A stretch of 17,957 bases of DNA from an uncultured Clostridium sp. Lineage in GTDB: Bacteria; Bacillota; Clostridia; TANB77; CAG-508. The stretch spans positions 1-17,957 of the forward strand of contig USQA01000005.1 in NCBI GenBank assembly GCA_900556695.1, read 5' to 3'. Shown here one piece after another: positions 1-6,353 of this stretch (position 1 is the stretch's first letter; each line of letters starts with the position of its first letter). The position numbers and the translations under genes are program-made. The notes under the pieces are model-generated. The model was not told the origin of the DNA. It did no database searches and was given only the letters and a program-made list of their open reading frames with translations.

Positions 1-2
1 TA

Positions 3-1253
3 GTAGATAGTGAAGGACAAATAGGAGCAGCAGCAACAGGAAGTGTAACAAATATAGACAAATTAGCGCCAAATACATTTACACCAACTTTAACATATAA
101 AGAACTTAAAGATGCAAGTTATGAAATAAAAAATGAATATAATTATAAAGGTTCATTTACACCTGGACCAGGAGTAGATAAATATTTTGCTTACAATAAT
201 ACATATGCGGGTGAAATATATTATTTTGCAGGAAATTATTATTTATGTATAAAATCAGCGCTAGCTGGATTTGGATCAGATTTTACTTCTCCAGAATATT
301 TTAAAGTAATAGGAAGTACTTATAGAGTAGATCTAACAATAAGTACAGATGTGGCAGATGCGGCAGCAGCAAATGGAAGTGGGCAAAGTGGAATAAAAGA
401 ATATTATTTTGGAAAAATAAAAGATGACAAAAATGAATGGGAATGGACTGATGCTAAAAGTACATCAATCTATAAATTTACAGATTTAGTACCAGGTGCA
501 ACATATCAATTTAGAATAAAAGTAATAGATAATGCTGGAAATGAAAGAGAATCAGGTGGAGCAACAGGAGCATTAAAGGAAAAGAAAACGCAAACAGTAA
601 CAACTGCAGAAGTAGTAGCAAATCCTTCAAAATACTACGGAAAAACAGTAACAGATCATAAATCAACTAATGGATGGTCAGGATGGAAGATTTTCTATGC
701 ACAAGGCTCATATGTATATTTAATAGCGGACGATTATGTTCCAAATTCATTAATTAAGGACAGTACGGGTATGGAGTTAAATGGTAATTATCAAGCTAGA
801 TGGGAGACTTCGAATCCACCTGCTATGCAAAATGTTGGAAGTAGTAGAACTATATTTAAAGGTACAAGATATACTCTAAACCAAAATTATCCTAATTCTA
901 AATGTGCTTCAACCTTATTAAGGACAAGTAATTGGTCTAATTTCTTAAGCTCAAACAAATCAGGTTTGGCAATAGGAGGACCAACTATTGAAATGTGGAT
1001 GGCAAGTTGGAATCAGATTTATCCAAATGATAAATTATATTGTAATAGTACTAATACTTATGGTTATCGTGTTGGAACAAGTTCAACACCATCAACGGAA
1101 TATATAGATTATAATGTAATGAACAAAAAAGAGGGATATAATTATATTATCCTCATAATATTAGTAGTGCATGGAACGGAGTATATACTTATTGGACTTG
1201 TTCACCTTCTGCATTCGTATATAAAAATGATGGAACGTCAGGCGAGAGACTAA
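3..1253 (+). CDS. Fibronectin-III-like surface protein, 5' end outside window, frameshifted near the C-terminus
   Basis: The frame is open from base 3, so the start lies upstream of the window. Visible parts: a spacer rich in T, N and P (about bases 45-120); an Fn3-like beta-sandwich ending with a YKFTDLVPGATYQF core and a VIDNAGNE strand (about bases 320-550); then a C-terminal extracellular-type domain from about base 600 with a YYGKTVT stretch, many aromatics, W and two Cys. No membrane segment is visible. After codon 1140 the frame runs into unrelated hydrophobic residues and stops at 1253. The plausible continuation (AWNGVYTYW, GIRPVV) lies in the -1 frame up to 1366. I read this as a secreted or wall-associated protein of the repetitive kind common in gut Clostridia. 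The specific ligand or role is unknown. Confidence 0.7.
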   Translation, partial: VDSEGQIGAAATGSVTNIDKLAPNTFTPTLTYKELKDASYEIKNEYNYKGSFTPGPGVDKYFAYNNTYAGEIYYFAGNYYLCIKSALAGFGSDFTSPEYFKVIGSTYRVDLTISTDVADAAAANGSGQSGIKEYYFGKIKDDKNEWEWTDAKSTSIYKFTDLVPGATYQFRIKVIDNAGNERESGGATGALKEKKTQTVTTAEVVANPSKYYGKTVTDHKSTNGWSGWKIFYAQGSYVYLIADDYVPNSLIKDSTGMELNGNYQARWETSNPPAMQNVGSSRTIFKGTRYTLNQNYPNSKCASTLLRTSNWSNFLSSNKSGLAIGGPTIEMWMASWNQIYPNDKLYCNSTNTYGYRVGTSSTPSTEYIDYNVMNKKEGYNYIILIILVVHGTEYILIGLVHLLHSYIKMMERQARD

Positions 1254-1366
1254 TAAATATAGATAATAGAGGGTATGTAGGTAGTGATCCATATTATTTC
1301 TATACGGCAGGTATTAGACCAGTAGTTAGAATGAAATCAGGAGTTTCTATGGAAATTATAAAATAA
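1142..1366 (+). pseudogene. Out-of-frame C-terminal remainder of the surface protein
   Basis: This frame carries PHNISSAWNGVYTYWT, then a Y/G-rich stretch, GIRPVVRMK, and a TAA at 1364-1366, 19 bases before the next gene. The GIRPVV-type ending is typical of the last strand of such surface domains, and the stop sits where an operon junction would be expected. So this is very probably the true C-terminus, displaced by a one-base loss between 1141 and 1150. The region has no start codon or ribosome binding site of its own. It could be a real inactivating mutation or a sequencing or assembly error. Confidence 0.65.
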
Positions 1367-1385
1367 TAAAAGGAGAGAGAATTTT

Positions 1386-1853
1386 ATGAAAAAGAAAGAA
1401 AAAAGATTAATATTAGTATTAATTGCAATATTAGTAATTGTACTGATAATAGGTTTATTTATAAAGAAAAATAAAAACAAAGAAAATGAAATACAAAATC
1501 AAAATACTGCAACAGATGAAAAATTTGTACAAGTATTAGAAGATGGAACAAAGTTAAACAAAAGTTCTAAATTTAATGAAACAAAAAATATTGATGGAAT
1601 AGAAATATCAAATATCCAATTTACTTATAAGGATGGACAAACAGTATTATTAGCAGATGTTATAAATAATTCAGGAAAAGCAGTAGATATGACATTATTA
1701 GATATAAAACTATTAGATGAACAAGGTAATGAAATAATAACAGTAGGAGGAATAATTTCACCTATGCAAGTTGGAGAAACATCACAATTAAATGCGAGTA
1801 TGACTATGGACTATGCAAATGCATATGATGTTGAAATAACATTAAAAAAATAA
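1386..1853 (+). CDS. Small membrane-anchored FxLYD-like protein
   Basis: 155 aa. Residues 1-7 are basic (MKKKEKR) and residues 8-26 form one strongly hydrophobic helix, giving an N-terminal anchor or uncleaved signal with no lipobox Cys. A K/N-rich linker follows to about residue 45. The remainder reads as one beta-sandwich with IDGIEISNIQF, TVLLADVINNSGKAVDM and LDEQGNEI strands, which resembles the FxLYD fold of extracytoplasmic Gram-positive proteins. The AAAGGAGAG box lies 8-10 bases before the ATG. It starts 19 bases after the displaced stop of the surface protein gene and precedes a good terminator, so the two are probably co-transcribed and act at the cell surface. The family assignment rests on pattern only; no enzymatic motif is visible. 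Confidence 0.75.
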   Translation: MKKKEKRLILVLIAILVIVLIIGLFIKKNKNKENEIQNQNTATDEKFVQVLEDGTKLNKSSKFNETKNIDGIEISNIQFTYKDGQTVLLADVINNSGKAVDMTLLDIKLLDEQGNEIITVGGIISPMQVGETSQLNASMTMDYANAYDVEITLKK

Positions 1854-1871
1854 AGATTTTGAATAATAAAT

Positions 1872-1901
1872 ATAGCTAGCAAAAATGATTTTGCTAGCTA
1901 T
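1872..1901 (+). terminator. Hairpin terminator after the FxLYD-like gene
   Basis: A perfect 13-bp stem (ATAGCTAGCAAAA at 1872-1884 with its complement at 1889-1901) closes a 4-base ATGA loop, 18 bases after the stop codon. The 3' tail is only moderately T-rich, so efficiency is uncertain. Confidence 0.7.
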
Positions 1902-1960
1902 TACTATTTATAATAATGTATTAGGACAGCAAAGAACAAACAAAAATTTGCTAAAAACTA

Positions 1961-1989
1961 TTGACTTTTTAAATTGATATTTATATAAT
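1961..1989 (+). promoter_or_regulatory. Sigma-A-type promoter for the HD-ruvA-rarA genes
   Basis: TTGACT at 1961-1966 and a perfect TATAAT at 1984-1989 are separated by exactly 17 bases. The site lies 35 bases before the ATG of the HD-domain gene and after the preceding terminator. Confidence 0.8.
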
Positions 1990-2024
1990 TAGCAAAAAGA
2001 AATATAAAAAATAATGGAGGAAAC

Positions 2025-2579
2025 ATGAAAGAAAAATTTTTAGAATTATTAAAAAAAGTAAACAGAGAAGGAATAAACGAATTAATAGAATTTATAGAAA
2101 AAACAGACTTTTACAAAGCACCAGCAAGTACTAGATTTCATGGAAGTTATGAAGGAGGACTTGTAGAACACAGTATAAAAGTATATGAAATATTAAAACA
2201 TAAAGTAGAAACAAATATTGAAAAAGTAGAAATACCAGAAGAATCAATTATTATAATAGGATTATTACATGACTTATGCAAAGCTAACTTTTATAAAGTA
2301 GACTACAGAAATGCAAAAAATGCTCTAGGAGTATGGGAAAAAGTACCATATTATACTGTAGATGATACAATACCATATGGACATGGTGAAAAATCAGTTA
2401 TGATGATAACAGAATATATGAAACTAACACCAGAAGAAAAATATTCTATACGTTGGCATATGGGATATACAGAGCCAAAAGAAAATTATAATGCAATAGG
2501 AGCAACATACAAAAAATATCCAATTGCATTATTAACACATGAAGCAGACTTAGAAGCAACTTATTTTTATGATATATAA
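2025..2579 (+). CDS. HD-domain metal-dependent hydrolase
   Basis: 184 aa, soluble. Visible HD-superfamily metal ligands are H49 (in GGLVEHS), the H82-D83 doublet (LLHDLCK) and a late D175 (HEADLEA). Extra histidines stand at H39, H120 (YGHGEKS) and H145 (RWHMG). The YGHGEKS block and RWHMG are typical of the small clostridial/phage HD hydrolases related to the nuclease domain of YhaM, so a nucleotide or nucleic-acid phosphohydrolase is likely, but the substrate cannot be read from sequence. The start is the ATG preceded by GGAGG with 4 bases between. It is the first gene after a strong promoter and precedes ruvA by 56 bases, which is compatible with a nucleic-acid role. Confidence 0.8.
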   Translation: MKEKFLELLKKVNREGINELIEFIEKTDFYKAPASTRFHGSYEGGLVEHSIKVYEILKHKVETNIEKVEIPEESIIIIGLLHDLCKANFYKVDYRNAKNALGVWEKVPYYTVDDTIPYGHGEKSVMMITEYMKLTPEEKYSIRWHMGYTEPKENYNAIGATYKKYPIALLTHEADLEATYFYDI

Positions 2580-2635
2580 AATTAAAAATACATAAGCTCA
2601 AATAATTTTATAAACAAAAGTTAGGAAGGTAAGAA

Positions 2636-3265
2636 ATGTTAGCATATATTAAAGGTAAATTAGAAATGAAAATGACAGGATATGTAGTAATAGACGTAGG
2701 AGGATTAGGTTACAAAGTATTTATGTCAGACGTAGGAATTGAAAAATTAGGTGACATAGGAGAAATAGTAAAAGTACATACATATTATAAAGTTCGTGAA
2801 GATGATATAAGTATTTTTGGATTTAACACACTAGAAGAACTAAAAATGTTTGAACTATTAATTAGTGTTAGTGGAGTGGGAGCAAAAACAGCATTAGCAA
2901 TGCTTGCTACATGTGAACCAACAGAATTTGCGTTAGCAGTTATTTCAGAAGATGTAAAAAAATTAACATCAATACCTGGAATTGGAGCAAAATCAGCACA
3001 AAGAATTATATTAGAGTTAAAAGATAAAATAAGCAAAGAACAACAAATAGAAGCAATAAAACATGAAATCAATAATAATGAAAAAACTACAAATAAAATA
3101 CAAGAAGCAATTGAAAATAATGCAAAAATTTCAGAAGCAATTGCTGCACTTCAAGTGTTAGGATATAATAAGAAAGAAATAGAAAAAGCTTTTGAAAAAT
3201 TAGAAAAAGAACAATTAACTACAGAAGAATTAATTAGAAAAGGATTAATGTTTTTAGGAAGATAA
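2636..3265 (+). CDS. ruvA: Holliday junction branch migration protein RuvA
   Basis: 209 aa, normal length for RuvA, the tetramer that binds four-way DNA junctions and recruits the RuvB motor. Domain I is the OB fold (residues 1-63, MLAYIKGKLE through VREDDISIFGF). Domain II has two helix-hairpin-helix motifs, SVSGVGAKTALAML (77-90) and SIPGIGAKSAQRIILELK (112-129). An acidic/N-rich linker (about 130-160) leads to domain III (165-209, EAIAALQVLGYNKKEIEKAF), the RuvB-contacting part. All parts are intact. An AGGAAGG box precedes the ATG. Unlike in many bacteria ruvB does not follow; the next gene is rarA. A working RuvAB complex would need ruvB elsewhere in the genome. Confidence 0.97.
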   Translation: MLAYIKGKLEMKMTGYVVIDVGGLGYKVFMSDVGIEKLGDIGEIVKVHTYYKVREDDISIFGFNTLEELKMFELLISVSGVGAKTALAMLATCEPTEFALAVISEDVKKLTSIPGIGAKSAQRIILELKDKISKEQQIEAIKHEINNNEKTTNKIQEAIENNAKISEAIAALQVLGYNKKEIEKAFEKLEKEQLTTEELIRKGLMFLGR

Positions 3266-3268
3266 AAT

Positions 3269-3309
3269 AAAAAACAATTAAATTTAGAAAATGAATTTAA
3301 TTGTTTTTT
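3269..3309 (+). terminator. Hairpin terminator between ruvA and rarA
   Basis: A perfect 16-bp stem (AAAAAACAATTAAATT at 3269-3284, complement at 3294-3309) closes a 9-base loop and begins 3 bases after the ruvA stop. The stem ends in six T, giving an A-arm/T-tail intrinsic terminator that may work only partly, because rarA lacks an obvious promoter of its own. Confidence 0.7.
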
Positions 3310-3342
3310 ATCTAAGAATCCTATAGAAAGAAAGTGAAAAAT

Positions 3343-4587
3343 ATGAGTAATAATGAACCATTAGCCTTTAGAATGAGGCCAAAAACATTAGAAGAATATG
3401 TTGGACAAGAACATGTACTTGGAAAAGATAAAATATTATATAGAACAATAAAAGCAGATAGATTATCAAGTATTATATTATTTGGACCTCCAGGATGTGG
3501 AAAAACATCATTAGCCAGGGTTATTAGTGAAACAACTAAATATAAATTTTATAAAATAAATGCAGTAACAGCAGGAGTGGCTGATATAAAAAAAGTTGTA
3601 GAAGAAACAAAAAATTTTATGTTAAACCCATCTGGAAAAAGTATATTATTTATAGATGAAATACATCGTTTTAATAAACTTCAACAAGATGCATTGTTAC
3701 CATATGTAGAAAATGGAACAATAATATTAATAGGAGCAACTACAGAAAATCCATACTTTGAAGTTAATAAAGCCCTTATATCAAGGTCAATGGTAATAAA
3801 ATTAAATCCATTAACAAATGAAGATATTTATAAAATTTTAAAAAATGCATTAAAAAGAAATGATGGGCTTGGAGAATACAACATAAAAATAGAAGATGAA
3901 ACTTTAAGAAAAATAGCAACAATTTCAAATGGAGATGTAAGAACAGCCTTAAATGGTTTAGAAGTTGCAACATTAACAACTACTATGAGTGAAGATGGAT
4001 TTATTCATTTAACAGATGAAGTAATAAAAAATAGTGTACAAAGTAAAAAAGCTATATTTGATAAAAATGGAGAAGTTCATTATGATAATATAAGTGCATT
4101 TATAAAATCTATGAGAGGTTCTGATCCAGATGCAACAATTTTTTATTTAGCTAGAGCATTAAATGGAGGAGAAGATCCAATGTTTTTAGCAAGAAGAATA
4201 GTAATATGCAGTTCAGAAGATGTTGGAATGGCAAATCCTAATGCATTAGTAGTAGCAAATGCTGCAATGCAAGCGGTACATATGATAGGGATGCCAGAAG
4301 CAAGAATAATACTTTCAGAAGCAGCTGTATATGTAGCAACATCACCAAAATCTAATGCTGCATATTTAGGAATAAACAAAGCACTAGAAGATGTACAAAC
4401 AAAAGATACTGGAGAAATCCCAATGCATATTAGAAATGCACCAATAGAAAAAATGAGATCATTAGGATATAATGAAGGATATAAATATCCACATGATTAT
4501 CCAGGACATGTTGTAGAACAACAATATTTACCAGATGAAATGTTAGGAACAAAGTATTATATAAAAGATGATACAATAAAAGAATAA
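3343..4587 (+). CDS. rarA: Replication-associated recombination protein A (AAA+ ATPase, RarA/MgsA)
   Basis: 414 aa from the chosen ATG. It belongs to the clamp-loader-like AAA+ family that acts at stalled replication forks. Visible motifs: N-terminal PLAFRMRPKTLEEYVGQEH; Walker A GPPGCGKT at 48-55; Walker B ILFIDEIHRF with DEIH at 105-108; sensor 1 GATTENP around 131-137; the RarA-specific C-terminal part with MRGSDPDATIFYLARAL and SSEDVGMANP; and the HIRNAP and YKYPHDYPGH blocks near the end. Length and motif order are normal. A GTG nine bases upstream (3334) is in frame. I prefer the ATG because AAAGTGA sits about 6 bases before it, but neither has a strong ribosome binding site. It follows ruvA, so the two form a replication-repair neighbourhood. 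Confidence 0.95.
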   Translation: MSNNEPLAFRMRPKTLEEYVGQEHVLGKDKILYRTIKADRLSSIILFGPPGCGKTSLARVISETTKYKFYKINAVTAGVADIKKVVEETKNFMLNPSGKSILFIDEIHRFNKLQQDALLPYVENGTIILIGATTENPYFEVNKALISRSMVIKLNPLTNEDIYKILKNALKRNDGLGEYNIKIEDETLRKIATISNGDVRTALNGLEVATLTTTMSEDGFIHLTDEVIKNSVQSKKAIFDKNGEVHYDNISAFIKSMRGSDPDATIFYLARALNGGEDPMFLARRIVICSSEDVGMANPNALVVANAAMQAVHMIGMPEARIILSEAAVYVATSPKSNAAYLGINKALEDVQTKDTGEIPMHIRNAPIEKMRSLGYNEGYKYPHDYPGHVVEQQYLPDEMLGTKYYIKDDTIKE

Positions 4588-4625
4588 AGTTAAAAAATAT
4601 TATTGAATAAAATCAAAAAAAATGG

Positions 4626-4650
4626 AAAACCTACTAAAAAGTAGGTTTTT
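4626..4650 (+). terminator. rarA terminator overlapping the leader of the TSUP gene
   Basis: A 9-bp perfect stem (AAAACCTAC at 4626-4634, GTAGGTTTT at 4641-4649) with a TAAAAA loop and a run of five T. It ends only 3 bases before the ATG at 4654, so it takes up the place where a ribosome binding site would be. Confidence 0.85.
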
Positions 4651-4653
4651 ATT

Positions 4654-4998
4654 ATGATAAAAAAAATAGGAATAGGAATTTTAGCAGGAGTTGTTAGTGG
4701 ATTATTCTCAACAGGTGGAGGGATGATATTAGTTCCTGCATTTATACATTTATTAAATTTAGAAGATACAAAAGCAAGGGGAACATCAGTGTTTTGCATA
4801 TTACCTATGGTAATAACAAGTAGTTTTTTCTATTATAAAGGACATTTTATAGATTGGAAAGTAGCTGTTTTGTGTGCAATTGGAGGAGCAATAGGTGGTT
4901 ATATAGGTGCAAAATTATTAAAAAAACTTCCAGAAAAAATATTAAAAATAGCATTTACAATATTTTTAATATATGCATCATACAAAATGTTGATATAA
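4654..4998 (+). CDS. TSUP (TauE/SafE) family permease, N-terminal half-size protein
   Basis: 114 aa, about half the usual 250-aa TSUP permease. It opens with the family signature GILAGVVSGLFSTGGGMILVP (residues 7-27 or so), followed by a hydrophobic segment near 47-62, a glycine-rich helix at about 71-89 (AIGGAIGGYIGAKLL) and a last helix near 97-113: one repeat of the two-repeat fold. TSUP members move small anions such as sulfite or sulfonates; the substrate here is unknown. A second half-size TSUP follows at 5060, so the pair probably assembles as a heterodimer. The start is fixed by the signature, yet no Shine-Dalgarno is visible because the rarA terminator occupies that region. Confidence 0.85.
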   Translation: MIKKIGIGILAGVVSGLFSTGGGMILVPAFIHLLNLEDTKARGTSVFCILPMVITSSFFYYKGHFIDWKVAVLCAIGGAIGGYIGAKLLKKLPEKILKIAFTIFLIYASYKMLI

Positions 4999-5009
4999 AA
5001 ATAGATATA

Positions 5010-5041
5010 GGGAGGAAAAGATGATGTATTTAATATATTAA
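5010..5041 (+). other. Strong ribosome binding site and 6-codon mini-ORF upstream of the second TSUP gene
   Basis: GGGAGG at 5010-5015 is followed after 5 bases by ATGATG, but the reading frame stops after six codons (MMYLIY, TAA at 5039-5041). The mini-ORF is in frame with the permease ORF starting at 5060. The stop lies at the junction of an exact 9-bp tandem repeat; with one repeat copy fewer, translation would run straight into the permease. It is either a recently broken start or a leader peptide. Confidence 0.6.
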
Positions 5042-5049
5042 ATATATTA
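5032..5049. repeat. Exact 9-bp tandem duplication (AATATATTA x2)
   Basis: AATATATTA at 5032-5040 is repeated without change at 5041-5049. The junction makes the in-frame TAA at 5039-5041. Removing one copy leaves an open frame from the ATG at 5021 into the permease. Confidence 0.85.
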
Positions 5050-5059
5050 TCAAATAAAA

Positions 5060-5446
5060 ATGGCAGAAATATTAATGGGGTTAGTTTCAGGAATAGTAAG
5101 TGGTACAGGAATGGGAGGAGGAACGATTTTAATTTTTCTTCTTACATTTATAATGGGAGTGGAACAACATATAGCACAAGCAACAAATTTAATATTTTTT
5201 ATTCCAACATCAATTGTTGCAATTATAGTAAATTTAAAAAATAAAAATATAGATATTCCATTAGCAATTATAATATCAGTATTTGGAATATTAGGTGCAA
5301 TTATTGGAGCAAATATCTCAATAAATATAAATGTAAATATTTTAAAAAAATGTTTTGGTATATTTTTAGCAATAATAGCAATCAATGAAATATATTCCAT
5401 TGTAAAAGAGTATAAAAATACTAAAATAAGAGATAATAATAAATAA
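5060..5446 (+). CDS. TSUP (TauE/SafE) family permease, second half-size protein
   Basis: 128 aa. It begins with the TSUP signature GLVSGIVSGTGMGGGTI (residues 8-24), then hydrophobic segments at about 24-32, 44-58, 67-86 and 97-115, and a basic, probably cytosolic tail. This is the companion repeat of the half-size permease at 4654, and the two genes are 61 bases apart. The ATG at 5060 has no adjacent Shine-Dalgarno. The only good one (5010-5015) serves an ATG pair at 5021 from which the frame is closed by a TAA at 5039. The listed start is therefore the best remaining one, but translation may be weak or depend on re-initiation. The transported substrate is unknown. Confidence 0.8.
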   Translation: MAEILMGLVSGIVSGTGMGGGTILIFLLTFIMGVEQHIAQATNLIFFIPTSIVAIIVNLKNKNIDIPLAIIISVFGILGAIIGANISININVNILKKCFGIFLAIIAINEIYSIVKEYKNTKIRDNNK

Positions 5447-5461
5447 AAAAGAGGTGATAAT

Positions 5462-5602
5462 ATGAAATTTGTAAAAGGTGTTATGATAGGTGGATTAATA
5501 ACTACAGGACTTGTAATGATGTATACAGAAACAGGAATGGCAAACAAAAAGAAAATGATGAAAAAAGGAAAACAACTTGTTAAAAAAATGGGCATAATGT
5601 AA
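5462..5602 (+). CDS. 46-aa membrane-anchored basic peptide, unknown function
   Basis: Sequence begins MKFVKGVMIGGLITTGLVMM, a single glycine-containing transmembrane helix of about residues 5-20, then a short polar stretch and a strongly basic tail (KKKMMKKGKQ, VKKMG). GAGGTGAT lies just before the ATG. It starts 15 bases after the second TSUP gene and just before a terminator, so it is the last gene of that unit. The layout (one N-terminal helix, lysine-rich tail) is like small YtxH-type proteins, but the similarity is too short to assign a family. The clean ribosome binding site and operon position argue that it is real. Confidence 0.75.
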   Translation: MKFVKGVMIGGLITTGLVMMYTETGMANKKKMMKKGKQLVKKMGIM

Positions 5603-5627
5603 TTAATTTATAAAATTAAAATAATAG

Positions 5628-5662
5628 AAAATGAAGTGAGTTTATTCTCACTTCATTTTTTT
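5628..5662. terminator. Bidirectional terminator between convergent genes
   Basis: A perfect 13-bp stem (AAAATGAAGTGAG at 5628-5640, CTCACTTCATTTT at 5647-5659), 6-base loop, then more T on the plus strand and an A/T-rich flank on the minus strand. It lies between the plus-strand 46-aa gene and the end of the minus-strand gene, so it can serve both. Confidence 0.9.
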
Positions 5663-5673
5663 AAGATTTGTTT

Positions 5674-6153
5674 TTATTTACATTCTGGAGATTCAAAACA
5701 ATTCTCTTCTTTATAGTCTTCATGTTTATGACATTTATCACATTTGCCGTTTGATTCTATAAAGCAATCGCATTTATCGCATTTGTCACCTTTTAAGCAT
5801 TTTCCTTCATGATGACATTTAGCACAAATTTTTATTTTTTTAGTATCATTTACCCAAATTTGAAGAGCATATTCTTTACCAGGACAAAGAGGCCCAAAAA
5901 CAAATTCTCCTTCTTTATCTGTAAAAGTATGGCCTATAGGTCTTCTTTCTTCTTTTCCGTGTTCACAAACTATTTCTACTAATTTAACAACAGCATCACA
6001 AACAGGTTCTTTGAAGCAGTTTTTTACAACACCGTAAATAACATCACGATTATCTTCTGGTAAAGTTATATCAAGGTCAAATTGTTTTCCTCCTGAAATT
6101 ACACCATCTACATCTAATACTGGGCAATGAGGTTTTTTATTATCCATTTCCAT
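5674..6153 (-). CDS. Cysteine-rich carboxypeptidase-regulatory-like (CarboxypepD_reg) protein
   Basis: 159 aa from the chosen start. The middle part (DVIYGVVKNCFKEPVCDAVV, then TFTDKEGEFVFGPLCPGKEY) has the pattern of a small beta-sandwich of the carboxypeptidase regulatory or CnaB type. The C-terminal third is a Cys/Lys/His cluster (CAKC, HHEGKC, CDKCDC, CDKCHKHE) that looks metal-binding or disulfide-forming; the protein has about 15 Cys. No signal peptide is visible. The ATG at 6162 abuts the AGAAAGGA box directly and cannot be used; the ATG at 6153 has a 9-base spacing, and one at 6147 is possible. High Cys content, no export signal and a possible mother-cell promoter make a spore-coat role conceivable, but that is inference. 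Confidence 0.8.
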   Translation of the reverse strand: MEMDNKKPHCPVLDVDGVISGGKQFDLDITLPEDNRDVIYGVVKNCFKEPVCDAVVKLVEIVCEHGKEERRPIGHTFTDKEGEFVFGPLCPGKEYALQIWVNDTKKIKICAKCHHEGKCLKGDKCDKCDCFIESNGKCDKCHKHEDYKEENCFESPECK

Positions 6154-6196
6154 TATAATCATTCCTTTCTATAATTACAACTTAAGTTGCTTATTA

Positions 6197-6224
6197 TATA
6201 ATATGAAAAAAATGTAGAAAGTTG
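6197..6224 (-). promoter_or_regulatory. Possible sigma-K-like or sigma-A promoter for the cysteine-rich gene
   Basis: On the minus strand CATATTATA (6205 down to 6197) fits the sigma-K -10 pattern CATAnnnTA, and an AAC core (about 6221-6223) stands 15 bases upstream, near the usual 16-17. An overlapping TATAAT also fits a sigma-A -10 without a good -35. The region is so AT-rich that chance matches are likely. Confidence 0.3.
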
Positions 6225-6295
6225 AAAAAAATTGTCTTACATTTATTAAAAATAAAAAAGATGAAAATATAATATAAAAATATTAAAATTTAATT

Positions 6296-6324
6296 GAATT
6301 TTTCTCTAATTTAAAGCATACAAT
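6296..6324 (+). promoter_or_regulatory. Sigma-E-like promoter of the polysaccharide deacetylase
   Basis: CATACAAT at 6317-6324 matches the sporulation sigma-E -10 (CATACAnT), and GAATTTT at 6296-6302 resembles its -35 (KMATATT) with a 14-base gap. It sits about 30 bases before the ATG. In Bacillus subtilis the related pdaB gene is sigma-E controlled. The call is by pattern only. Confidence 0.5.
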
Positions 6325-6353
6325 TAAAATAGCTTTAAATTGGAGGTTTTTTT

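Noticed and set aside
2785..3072. 95-aa minus-strand open frame inside ruvA
   Set aside because: It lies fully antisense to an intact RuvA with clear motifs, has no ribosome binding site and reads as low-complexity S/N/I residues.
3334..3342. GTG start for rarA, adding three residues
   Set aside because: It has no well-spaced ribosome binding site; the ATG at 3343 leaves an N-terminus closer to the family. The choice is not certain.
5050..5595. 181-aa minus-strand open frame across the second TSUP gene and the 46-aa peptide
   Set aside because: Its long hydrophobic I/F/P composition is the mirror of A/T-rich membrane-protein codons; plus-strand genes have motifs and ribosome binding sites.
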